Origin: Advenella kashmirensis W13003 | GTDB lineage: Bacteria > Pseudomonadota > Gammaproteobacteria > Burkholderiales > Burkholderiaceae_B | Reading direction: 5' to 3' | Length of the DNA stretch: 64,000 nucleotides | Assembly (NCBI RefSeq): GCF_000506985.1 | Contig: NZ_KI650979.1 | Coordinates: 1,922,710 to 1,986,709, forward strand | Shown here: positions 52,490 through 64,000 of the stretch, piece by piece | Layout of the letters: each line of letters starts with the position of its first letter | Position numbering within the stretch: the first letter of the stretch is position 1 | Translations under genes and position numbers: made by a program | Notes under the pieces: generated by a model | Told to the model about the DNA's origin: nothing | Databases searched by the model: none | Seen by the model: the letters and a program-made list of their open reading frames with translations, nothing else

Positions 52490-53227
52490 ATGGCCCGTTT
52501 ACCCCGTCTTTACGCTCCAGGTATTCCGCAGCTGGTTCATGCACGGTTTCTTTTTCCGCTCTCTGAACGGGCGGCCTCCGGCGCCCTTGTTCTGGACGAT
52601 CTGCAAAAATGGCTCCTGGACGGACTGGCCCGTCACGGGGTGATGCTGCACGCATGGACGTTGACCGACGAAGGCATGCTGCTGCTGGCCACGCCGAACG
52701 ATGCGCAGGGGCTGTCCCGCCTGGTTCAGATGCTCGGACGCAATTTGGCGACCACTCTGCGCCGGGGGCCGGTATTCAGTGGACGCTACCGTTCCACGCT
52801 GGTCGAGCCCGGCACCTGGGTCATTCCGGCCATGATCTGGCTGGAGTCCTGGGTCGCCCGCGAGAAGGGAGCCAGCGACAGCGAAATATGGCCGTGGTCA
52901 TCTGCCGGGTATCACACCGGCGCGTTCATGGGGTATTCACCGGCACTAAGTGACCATGCCGATTTCTGGTCGTCGGGAAATACCCCATTTGACCGGCAGG
53001 CGGCCTATAAATACCGTTTTACCGAAGGGTTGTCTGCAGGTCAATTGCAACAGATTGCACAGGCCTTGCATGGACAGTGGGCGTTGGGTTCCGCCGGGTT
53101 TGTCGATCAGCTGTGTCAGGTGGCCAGCCGTCGGCCTGTTCAGGGGCGGCGCGGTCGTCCGCGCAAATCTCCGCCGCCACAAACGCGTGCTGTTGGCGAT
53201 GAGGCAGCCGATACCGGTGGCGGATAA
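52490..53227 (+). CDS. RAYT/IS200-like transposase-derived protein, catalytic residues lost
   Basis: This is a 245-residue protein. The overall pattern follows REP-associated tyrosine transposases (Y1_Tnp): MARLPRLYAPGIPQLVHARF, the HAWTLTDEGMLLLATPND strand, GRYRSTLVEP and a PWSSAGYHTGAF region. In active members the middle reads like LMDNHxHLL with an H-x-H (HUH) site, and a catalytic Tyr precedes N-P-V-R-A. Here the H-x-H is replaced (DEGMLLL) and the Tyr helix reads MIWLESWVAREKG. It is therefore probably a domesticated DNA- or RNA-binding protein. The C-terminus is basic (GRRGRPRKSPPPQ, AT-hook-like). The frame is intact. Confidence 0.75.
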   Translation: MARLPRLYAPGIPQLVHARFLFPLSERAASGALVLDDLQKWLLDGLARHGVMLHAWTLTDEGMLLLATPNDAQGLSRLVQMLGRNLATTLRRGPVFSGRYRSTLVEPGTWVIPAMIWLESWVAREKGASDSEIWPWSSAGYHTGAFMGYSPALSDHADFWSSGNTPFDRQAAYKYRFTEGLSAGQLQQIAQALHGQWALGSAGFVDQLCQVASRRPVQGRRGRPRKSPPPQTRAVGDEAADTGGG

Positions 53228-53325
53228 ATCGGCTATCGGATTGCGCAGTGAATTTTACAAAAATTTTACACTCTGTACTTTAGAGTTGCGTATACTGCTT
53301 CGTTCCTGGTGCTTCTGGATTTATT

Positions 53326-55224
53326 TTGAGATATCAACTGCTTGCGTTTGTTATTGCGCTGTTCCTCGTTTTTTTCGCGAGCCGCGTGATGTTGGTTCTA
53401 TGGCAACGCAAGCGCGTTCTGGCGGCCGGCGGGACCGGCAGGGTATTTCTGGGCGGTTTGCGCATCGACCTGAATCAGATCGCCACTTATGTCGCTTTGC
53501 CCGCATTGCTGATGCCCTGGCTGGAAGACCAGCAGTGGTTCGTCAATGTGACGGCAGTCTGGTTTGGCCTGTGGTGGCTGGGTTGCGTATTCATGGAAAT
53601 CTGCACGCCCCAGTTCATTGATGAATACGATACGCGCCCGAACCGTCTTTTTGTCGAGTACCTGAAGCATCCCAAAGAAGTGTCCGGCATGCTGTGGCGG
53701 GGCTACAAAAAAGTCCTGGCCCTGGGGCTGATTGTCTTTGCGGGCATGATCTATCTAGCGCTGCAGCTGTTTTCCGGGTATACCACGGCCCCATTGGGAC
53801 CGTGGTGGCTGAGGCCTATTGAATCCCTGGTGTATGCGGCCATCTGCTTTCTGGCTATCCGTGGCACACTCAAAAAACGTCCCATCAATCCTTCTACTGT
53901 GGCGTTCGCAGGCGATGGCATGGTCAATAGCCTGGCGCTGAACTCCATGTACAGTTTGCAGTACGCCGTTTACGCCATGAAGTACGAAATGTCTGCCGAA
54001 GACGTCTATGGCAAAATGCCGGCAGCGCAGATGAATCAGATCGTCAACGAAGCGGCCGGCATCTCACCCGCAGAGGGCAATGGCAAACAGGCGGCAACCC
54101 TGCACAGGCAGCCGGCGACGCATGTTGCTGACAGGCCACTCAATATCGTGCTCATTGTCGAAGAAAGCCTGGGCGCGCAATATATACAGACCCTGGGCGG
54201 ACAGTCGCTTACGCCGAACCTGGACGCTCTTTACGAGCAAGGTTGGGGTTTTACCCGCGCCTATGCCACCGGTACCCGTTCGGTACGCGGACTGGAGGCG
54301 CTTTCTGCCGGCTTTCCGCCCACCATTACCCAGTCGGTCTTCAAGCTGCCGGGCGCGCAAAGCGGTTTTTTCACGATTGCTGATGTCCTGGGGCAGCAGC
54401 ACGGCTATCATTCCCGTTTCCTGTATGGCGGCGAAGCGCATTTCGATAATATGAAAGGTTTTTTCCTGGGAAATGGCTTTCGCGAAGTGATTGACGGTCC
54501 ACAATTTAAAGACCCGAAATTTTTGGGCACGTGGGGCTATTCCGACGAGGATATGTTCAACCAGCTGGATCGCCTGCTCCAGGAAGACGGGGCGCGCAAG
54601 GAACCCGTGCTGACGCTGGCCTTCAGTGTCAGCAATCATTCTCCCTGGGAGTATCCGGAAGGGCGCATTCAGACTAGTGGCAATCCGGCGACGGTGGATA
54701 ACACCGTTCGCTATGCCGACCATGCGCTGGGCGAGTTTTTCAAGATGGCCCGCACCCGCGATTACTGGAACAACACGGTATTTGTCGTTGTGGCCGATCA
54801 CGATTCCCGGGTATTTGGCGCAGATTTGATTCCGTTGCGACATTTCCATATTCCTGCGGTCATCCTGGGCGGAACGATCGCTCCACGCCGCGATGACCGG
54901 CTGATCAGCCAGATTGACCTGGCGCCGACGCTGCTTTCGCTGGCGGGCGCCGCTTGCGAGCATCCGATGATCGGGCACGATCTGACCCGCCAGACGCCGG
55001 ATCGGGCCATCATGCAATATGGGGACCGCTACGGTTATCTGCAGGGGGATCAACTGACTGTGCTGGAGCCTCACCTGGACCCACAGCAGTTCCGCTATCA
55101 GGCGCCGGAAACGTTTGAGCCCACGCCCACCGACGAGGCTATGATTCAGTGCGCGCGGGCCCATGCATTGTGGCCGTTCAGCGTCTACCGGGATAAAAGT
55201 TATACGGTGCCCAAACGAGGTTGA
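53326..55224 (+). CDS. LTA-synthase/phosphoglycerol-transferase-like membrane sulfatase
   Basis: This 632-residue protein has about five N-terminal membrane helices (residues 1-190) and a periplasmic sulfatase-fold domain (about 265-600). Active-site features are NIVLIVEESLGAQY (metal Glu), the catalytic Thr in ATGTRSVRGLEALSAG, GGEAHFDNM and VVADHDSRVFG (metal Asp/His). Relatives transfer phosphoglycerol or phosphoethanolamine to envelope glycans, for example OpgB, or make lipoteichoic acid in Gram-positives. A glucan- or LPS-modifying role is plausible. The start is probably TTG 53326; no good ATG is available and the ribosome-binding site is weak. Confidence 0.82.
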   Translation: MRYQLLAFVIALFLVFFASRVMLVLWQRKRVLAAGGTGRVFLGGLRIDLNQIATYVALPALLMPWLEDQQWFVNVTAVWFGLWWLGCVFMEICTPQFIDEYDTRPNRLFVEYLKHPKEVSGMLWRGYKKVLALGLIVFAGMIYLALQLFSGYTTAPLGPWWLRPIESLVYAAICFLAIRGTLKKRPINPSTVAFAGDGMVNSLALNSMYSLQYAVYAMKYEMSAEDVYGKMPAAQMNQIVNEAAGISPAEGNGKQAATLHRQPATHVADRPLNIVLIVEESLGAQYIQTLGGQSLTPNLDALYEQGWGFTRAYATGTRSVRGLEALSAGFPPTITQSVFKLPGAQSGFFTIADVLGQQHGYHSRFLYGGEAHFDNMKGFFLGNGFREVIDGPQFKDPKFLGTWGYSDEDMFNQLDRLLQEDGARKEPVLTLAFSVSNHSPWEYPEGRIQTSGNPATVDNTVRYADHALGEFFKMARTRDYWNNTVFVVVADHDSRVFGADLIPLRHFHIPAVILGGTIAPRRDDRLISQIDLAPTLLSLAGAACEHPMIGHDLTRQTPDRAIMQYGDRYGYLQGDQLTVLEPHLDPQQFRYQAPETFEPTPTDEAMIQCARAHALWPFSVYRDKSYTVPKRG

Positions 55225-55286
55225 ATACAACCCGGCACGGGGGGGCTACCTGGACAGGCCAGACCGGCCAACCGCGTATCCTGGCA

Positions 55287-56660
55287 TTAGCTCAGAAAAC
55301 GCATCTTGAACGACCGACCCTTGATGGGGCGCTGGCTCAGGCGAGTCAGCGTGTCGTCGGCAATCTTGCGATCAATGGCCACGAAAGCCACAAAATCAAA
55401 AAGCGTAATCTTGCCCACCTGATCGCCCCGCAATCCCAGGTCTTTGGTGAGTGCCCCCAGCAAGTCGCCGGCGCGTAACTTGTCTTTCTTGCCACCGCGC
55501 AGGCAAATCGTGCGCATGGGCGGGGTGAAGGCACCACGACCACGCGGCAGGCTGTTGATATCCAGCCATTCCAGCGGTTTACCCAGTGCCTGTTCAATTC
55601 TTTCTGCCCGGAATTTTTCCTTCGGCGTGCACAGGGTGAGCGCCAGCCCGCCCCGTCCGGCGACCCGGCCAGTGCGACCCACGCGATGAATATGCGTTTC
55701 GGCGTTAGGCGACATATCGACATTGATCACCGCGTCAAGCGTGGCAATATCCAGGCCGCGCGCCGCGACGTCGGTCGCCACCAGAACGGAACAGCTTTGG
55801 CCGATGAAATCGACCAGCACATCTTCCCGATCCCGCTGATCCATATCGCCATGCAGGGTGCGGGCTTCAATGCCGCGTTCGAGCAGTGATTCGGTGAGCG
55901 CTTCACACTGGGCCCGGGTATTGCAGAAGGCCAGCGTGGAGACCGGCCGATAGGCATTGAGCAGGGCGGCCGTGGTGTCGAAACGCGCTTCATCTTCAAT
56001 CGAGACAAACCAGGATTCGGTTTCGGGGTGGTCGGGCTTATCGTCTATGCGCACGTGCACCGGATCCATCAGAAAGCCTTCGCTGGCTTTGATAATGGCG
56101 GGAGGGAAGGTCGCCGAAAACAGCAGGCTCTGGCGCTTGAGCGGACAGGCCTGGGTAATGGCACTGATATCTTCGTAAAATCCCATATCGATCATGCGGT
56201 CGGCTTCATCCAGCACCAGGACCTTGACGGCAGACAGCCTGAGGATATCGCGGTCTACCAGATCGAGCACCCGACCAGGCGTGCCTACAACAATATGTGC
56301 ACCATGCTGGAGCGATTCTGCCTGCGGTTTGACGGCCGTGCCCCCATATAGTGCAAGCACCTTGATATTGCCCAGCGCCCGCGCCAGTTTGCGCACTTCC
56401 TGGGCAACCTGCTCGGCCAGCTCCCGGGTGGGGCACAAGACCAGCCCCTGGCACCCGAAATAGGCCGGATTCAGGCGTTGCAGCAGACCCAGGGCAAAGG
56501 CCAGGGTTTTGCCGCTGCCGGTTTTTGCCTGAGCCAGGACATCCCGCCCTTCGAGCACGACCGGCAGGCTGGCCGCCTGTATGGGCGTCATGGACTGGAA
56601 ACCGAGTTCGGCCAGATTGTTCTGCTGGGCATCGGAAAGGGGGAGTGAGGCAAAAGACAT
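55287..56660 (-). CDS. dbpA: ATP-dependent RNA helicase DbpA
   Basis: This 457-residue DEAD-box helicase has the same length as E. coli DbpA. It shows the Q motif (GFQSMTPIQAASLPVVLEGR), motif I AKTGSGKT, motif Ia PTRELAEQ, DEAD in VLDEADRMID, SAT in LFSATFP, and motif VI HRVGRTGRVAG. The C-terminal domain (about 385-457) with LRGGKKDKLRAGDLLGAL, RNA-binding in DbpA, targets 23S rRNA hairpin 92 during large-subunit assembly. The ATG at 56660 is chosen as the start of the conserved region; upstream codons look noncoding. Confidence 0.93.
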   Translation of the reverse strand: MSFASLPLSDAQQNNLAELGFQSMTPIQAASLPVVLEGRDVLAQAKTGSGKTLAFALGLLQRLNPAYFGCQGLVLCPTRELAEQVAQEVRKLARALGNIKVLALYGGTAVKPQAESLQHGAHIVVGTPGRVLDLVDRDILRLSAVKVLVLDEADRMIDMGFYEDISAITQACPLKRQSLLFSATFPPAIIKASEGFLMDPVHVRIDDKPDHPETESWFVSIEDEARFDTTAALLNAYRPVSTLAFCNTRAQCEALTESLLERGIEARTLHGDMDQRDREDVLVDFIGQSCSVLVATDVAARGLDIATLDAVINVDMSPNAETHIHRVGRTGRVAGRGGLALTLCTPKEKFRAERIEQALGKPLEWLDINSLPRGRGAFTPPMRTICLRGGKKDKLRAGDLLGALTKDLGLRGDQVGKITLFDFVAFVAIDRKIADDTLTRLSQRPIKGRSFKMRFLS

Positions 56661-56970
56661 AGTGACCTGGAGCGGTGAGCGAATGGCAAAAAGGGCTTGC
56701 CTTTCTGGCTGGGCGCAATTGGAAAAGCGCAATGAAATCGAAGACTTGTATTGTACCTGATGAACGGATTCCGTTGATCTGTCCCTAATTAATAATGACC
56801 CAAAATAGTGCGCTATTTATTAGGGTACGTCCCTTATTATTTTTCTTGCCACGCCTGAGTAATCGCAGTATTCTGTCTCCTCCCTTATTGCGCTGCACGA
56901 TGGGTTTTTGCTTCGGCGTGCCTGATTGCCCTTTCCTGCGCTTTTTACGCAGCATTCTGCGGAGTTTCCT

Positions 56971-61719
<4,749 letters not shown>

Positions 61720-61732
61720 GGAACGAACTATC

Positions 61733-63199
61733 ATGGGTAAAATTACCGGTTTTATCGAATTCGAGCGGGTTGCCGAATCATACGAGGCGCCTGGCGCGCG
61801 TCTGAAGCACTATAAGGAATTTGTTCTGGCGCTGGACGACAAACAGGCCAAGGTCCAGGGCGCCCGATGCATGGACTGTGGCATCCCGTTCTGCAATACG
61901 GGCTGTCCGGTCAACAATATTATTCCCGACTGGAATGATCTCGTGTACCGCCAGGAATGGAGGCAGGCGCTGGATGTCCTGCATTCGACCAACAACTTCC
62001 CCGAGTTTACCGGGCGTATCTGTCCGGCGCCGTGCGAGGAAGCCTGTACTCTCAATATCAACAACGATCCGGTCGGCATCAAATCCATTGAACATGCCAT
62101 CATTGACAAAGGTTGGGAGCAAGGCTGGGTCGTGCCCGAACCGCCGCTGCGAAAAAGCGGTAAAAAGGTGGCGATTATCGGTTCCGGTCCGGCCGGCCTG
62201 GCTGCTGCGCAACAGTTGGCACGCGTGGGTCACAGTGTGACCGTATTTGAAAAGAGCAATCGCATCGGCGGCCTGTTGCGTTACGGTATCCCGGATTTCA
62301 AACTGGATAAAAACCTGATCGAACGTCGTGTGTCCCAGATGGAGGCAGAAGGCGTTGAATTTCAGGCGTCTACCTATGTCGGCGCGACGGGTGCGGTGAC
62401 CGAAGACGGGCTCAATGTGGTCACGACCGAGCAGTTGCATGAGCAGTTCGACGCGGTCGTGATGGCCGGCGGCTCCGAGACGCCACGCGATCTGCCTGTG
62501 CCCGGGCGCGAGCTGGCCGGGGTTCATTTTGCGATGGATTTTCTGCGCCAGCAGAATAAACGCAACGCGGGCGACCGCATCAGCAACCAGATCTCGGCTG
62601 CCGGCAAGCACGTTATCGTGATTGGCGGGGGCGATACGGGGTCGGACTGTGTCGGAACCAGTAACCGTCAGGGGGCAGCGTCCGTCACGCAGATCGAGCT
62701 TATGCCCCGCCCGCCGGAGCATGAGAACAAGGCGCTGACCTGGCCTTACTGGCCGGCCAAGCTGCGTACCTCGTCTTCTCACCAGGAAGGTTGCGAGCGC
62801 GATTGGGCCATTACCACCAAATGCTTTAAGGGTGAAAAAGGCAAGGTTAAAAAGCTGGTGTGCACGCGGGTCGAATGGATCAAGGACGACACCACCGGGC
62901 AGATGAAAATGCAGGAAGTCGAGGGCTCGGAATTCGAGCTGAAGGCGGATCTGGTATTTCTGGCCATGGGGTTTGTCTCGCCGGTGGCGGCGGTACTGGA
63001 GGCGCTGGGCGTAGAGAAAGACCAGCGCGGCAATGTCAGGGCCAATGTCGAGAACTATCGCACCTCGGTAGACAAAGTGTTCGCAGCTGGGGATATGCGG
63101 CGCGGTCAATCTCTGGTAGTCTGGGCGATTCGCGAAGGTCGTCAGTGCGCCCGCGCGGTCGATGAGTTCCTGATGGGAGCGTCGCTGCTGCCGCGCTAG
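61733..63199 (+). CDS. gltD: Glutamate synthase (NADPH) small subunit
   Basis: This 488-residue protein has N-terminal 4Fe-4S-type Cys motifs ([20 protein letters not shown], then [11 protein letters not shown]), the FAD dinucleotide fold [17 protein letters not shown] and the NADPH fold [17 protein letters not shown]. The C-terminal [19 protein letters not shown] completes the FAD site. It passes electrons from NADPH to GltB. ATG 61733 is chosen, preceded by AAGGAACGAAC. Confidence 0.97.
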   Translation: MGKITGFIEFERVAESYEAPGARLKHYKEFVLALDDKQAKVQGARCMDCGIPFCNTGCPVNNIIPDWNDLVYRQEWRQALDVLHSTNNFPEFTGRICPAPCEEACTLNINNDPVGIKSIEHAIIDKGWEQGWVVPEPPLRKSGKKVAIIGSGPAGLAAAQQLARVGHSVTVFEKSNRIGGLLRYGIPDFKLDKNLIERRVSQMEAEGVEFQASTYVGATGAVTEDGLNVVTTEQLHEQFDAVVMAGGSETPRDLPVPGRELAGVHFAMDFLRQQNKRNAGDRISNQISAAGKHVIVIGGGDTGSDCVGTSNRQGAASVTQIELMPRPPEHENKALTWPYWPAKLRTSSSHQEGCERDWAITTKCFKGEKGKVKKLVCTRVEWIKDDTTGQMKMQEVEGSEFELKADLVFLAMGFVSPVAAVLEALGVEKDQRGNVRANVENYRTSVDKVFAAGDMRRGQSLVVWAIREGRQCARAVDEFLMGASLLPR

Positions 63200-63206
63200 T
63201 TTCTAT

Positions 63207-63255
63207 ACCGCCTGCGTTTTGCAGTTGTTACGCTGCATTACGCAAAACAGGCGGT
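63207..63255 (+). terminator. Imperfect hairpin after gltD
   Basis: ACCGCCTGCGTTTTGC pairs with GCAAAACAGGCGGT (a two-base CG bulge) across a 19-nt loop, 8 bp after the gltD stop. No T-run follows, so termination strength is uncertain. Confidence 0.5.
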
Positions 63256-63386
63256 TCAAGTCGATCGTCTGTGCGAAAGAGCCTGTTTGCAAGCTGCGGC
63301 AGGCGCTTTCGCATTTTTGCATTTGTTTTTTCAACAACTCCGCCTAAACAGATACAATAGGGTCTCTTTTTCAAGAAATTTCTTTG

Positions 63387-64000
63387 ATGACAGTAGAGTC
63401 ACGTCACTCCTCCCCGCCGGTCATCCGGTTTGCGGATGTCACCCTCGGTTACGATACACGCGTCATTTTGCGGGATCTCAGTCTCGAAGTATATAAAGGC
63501 GAAGTCGTTGCGTTAATTGGTGGCTCCGGTTCCGGTAAAACCACCCTGTTGCGTGCCGCGACGGGGCAAATTCGCGCCCAAAAGGGGACCGTCACGGTCT
63601 TCGATCAGGATGTCAACCGCATGACGCCCCAGCAACTGGGGGCGGTGCGTCGACGTATGGGTGTGCTGTTTCAACAGGGCGCCTTGTTTACCGACCTGAG
63701 CGTTTTTGATAACGTGGCTTTTCCCCTGCGTGAATTGAGTCACGACAGCGAAGCGGTGATTCTGGACAAAGTGCTGGACAAGCTGGACCAGGTCGGCCTG
63801 AAGCGCGCCGCACACCTGAGTGTGTCGGAGATTTCCGGCGGCATGGCCCGTCGTGTCGCATTAGCCCGGGCAATTGTGCTGGAGCCCGAGATTATTTTGT
63901 TCGATGAGCCTTTTGCCGGGCTGGATCCTATTTCCCTGGGCATGACGGCCCGTCTGATTCGACGTCTGACCGATAAACTGGGTTGCGCTACTGTTCTGAT
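63387..64000 (+). CDS. mlaF: ABC transporter ATP-binding protein, MlaF-like (partial, runs off the window)
   Basis: The first 204 codons of an ABC ATPase are present: Walker A IGGSGSGKTTLLRAATG, Q-loop VLFQQGALFTDLSVFDNVAF, signature EISGGMARRVALARAI and Walker B IILFDEPFAGLDP. ISGGMARR with the LFTDLSVFDNV run is typical of MlaF/Ttg2A, the ATPase of the Mla phospholipid transport system that maintains outer-membrane asymmetry. The 3' end and the expected mlaE/mlaD genes lie outside the window. Confidence 0.9.
   Translation, partial: MTVESRHSSPPVIRFADVTLGYDTRVILRDLSLEVYKGEVVALIGGSGSGKTTLLRAATGQIRAQKGTVTVFDQDVNRMTPQQLGAVRRRMGVLFQQGALFTDLSVFDNVAFPLRELSHDSEAVILDKVLDKLDQVGLKRAAHLSVSEISGGMARRVALARAIVLEPEIILFDEPFAGLDPISLGMTARLIRRLTDKLGCATVL

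Noticed and set aside
54064-55230. 388-codon minus-strand frame over the sulfatase gene
   Set aside because: It is a shadow of the 53326-55224 gene, which has a full set of sulfatase motifs. No independent signals were seen.
61778-63109. 443-codon frame antisense to gltD
   Set aside because: It is a shadow frame; gltD shows all Fe-S and nucleotide-binding motifs on the plus strand.

Overview
The window looks like chromosomal DNA of a betaproteobacterium of the Alcaligenaceae/Burkholderiales type, and Advenella-like genomes are my best guess. The basis is the gene set and order: glmS next to an Lrp/AsnC regulator, glmU, a PhaM-type PHA granule protein, a ctaC/ctaD operon with surf1-ctaA-ctaB-sco1, rpoH, gltBD followed by an mlaF-like ABC gene, and a Bug-type solute receptor. 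No rRNA, tRNA or CRISPR array was recognised. The genus is an inference from memory of gene order, not a database result.

Region 1 (1-6.7 kb) is a catabolic operon controlled by a divergent LysR regulator. It holds a YrdC-like protein, an isocitrate-lyase/PEP-mutase-family lyase, an aconitase-family hydratase (LeuC/LeuD-like pair), a Bug/TTT periplasmic receptor and an AlkK-like acyl-CoA ligase. Uptake, hydration, C-C cleavage and CoA activation form a plausible pathway for an alkyl-substituted C4-C6 dicarboxylate. Region 2 (6.7-11.7 kb) is accessory DNA. It has a lone AT-rich DdlA-type D-Ala-D-Ala ligase, a duplicated 60-bp hairpin-bearing repeat, and a three-gene cluster: zinc-ribbon protein, Sel1-like/AAA+ ATPase, PPP-family phosphatase.

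Region 3 (11.7-29.4 kb) is a mobile/defence island between two paralogous flagellin genes. Their 3' ends form near-identical direct repeats of about 185 bp. Between them are a Tn7-like module (tnsA, tnsB, tnsC and two convergent TniQ/TnsD genes), a junction of two truncated genes, arrays of a CATAAAGTGGCC-type repeat, and a Gabija-like defence operon: an OLD-family ATPase/TOPRIM nuclease, a UvrD-like helicase and a DUF2971-like third gene. A truncated WYL-domain regulator lies divergent to it.

Region 4 (29.7-64 kb) is core genome. It holds glmS and a divergent lrp-like gene; two LPS-type glycosyltransferases, an MFS pump and glmU; phaM and a Nudix gene; and the aa3 cytochrome oxidase and heme A/copper assembly cluster, which lacks cox11/ctaG here. 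These are followed by a Na+/H+ antiporter with a cyclic-nucleotide-binding tail, rpoH under a perfect CIRCE operator, S-formylglutathione hydrolase, a domesticated RAYT-like protein, an LTA-synthase-like sulfatase, dbpA, gltBD and the start of mlaF. Readable regulatory signals include a LysR box, two sigma-28 flagellin promoters, an FNR/ANR-type box over the cox promoter, an Lrp-like palindrome, CIRCE, and several hairpin terminators.
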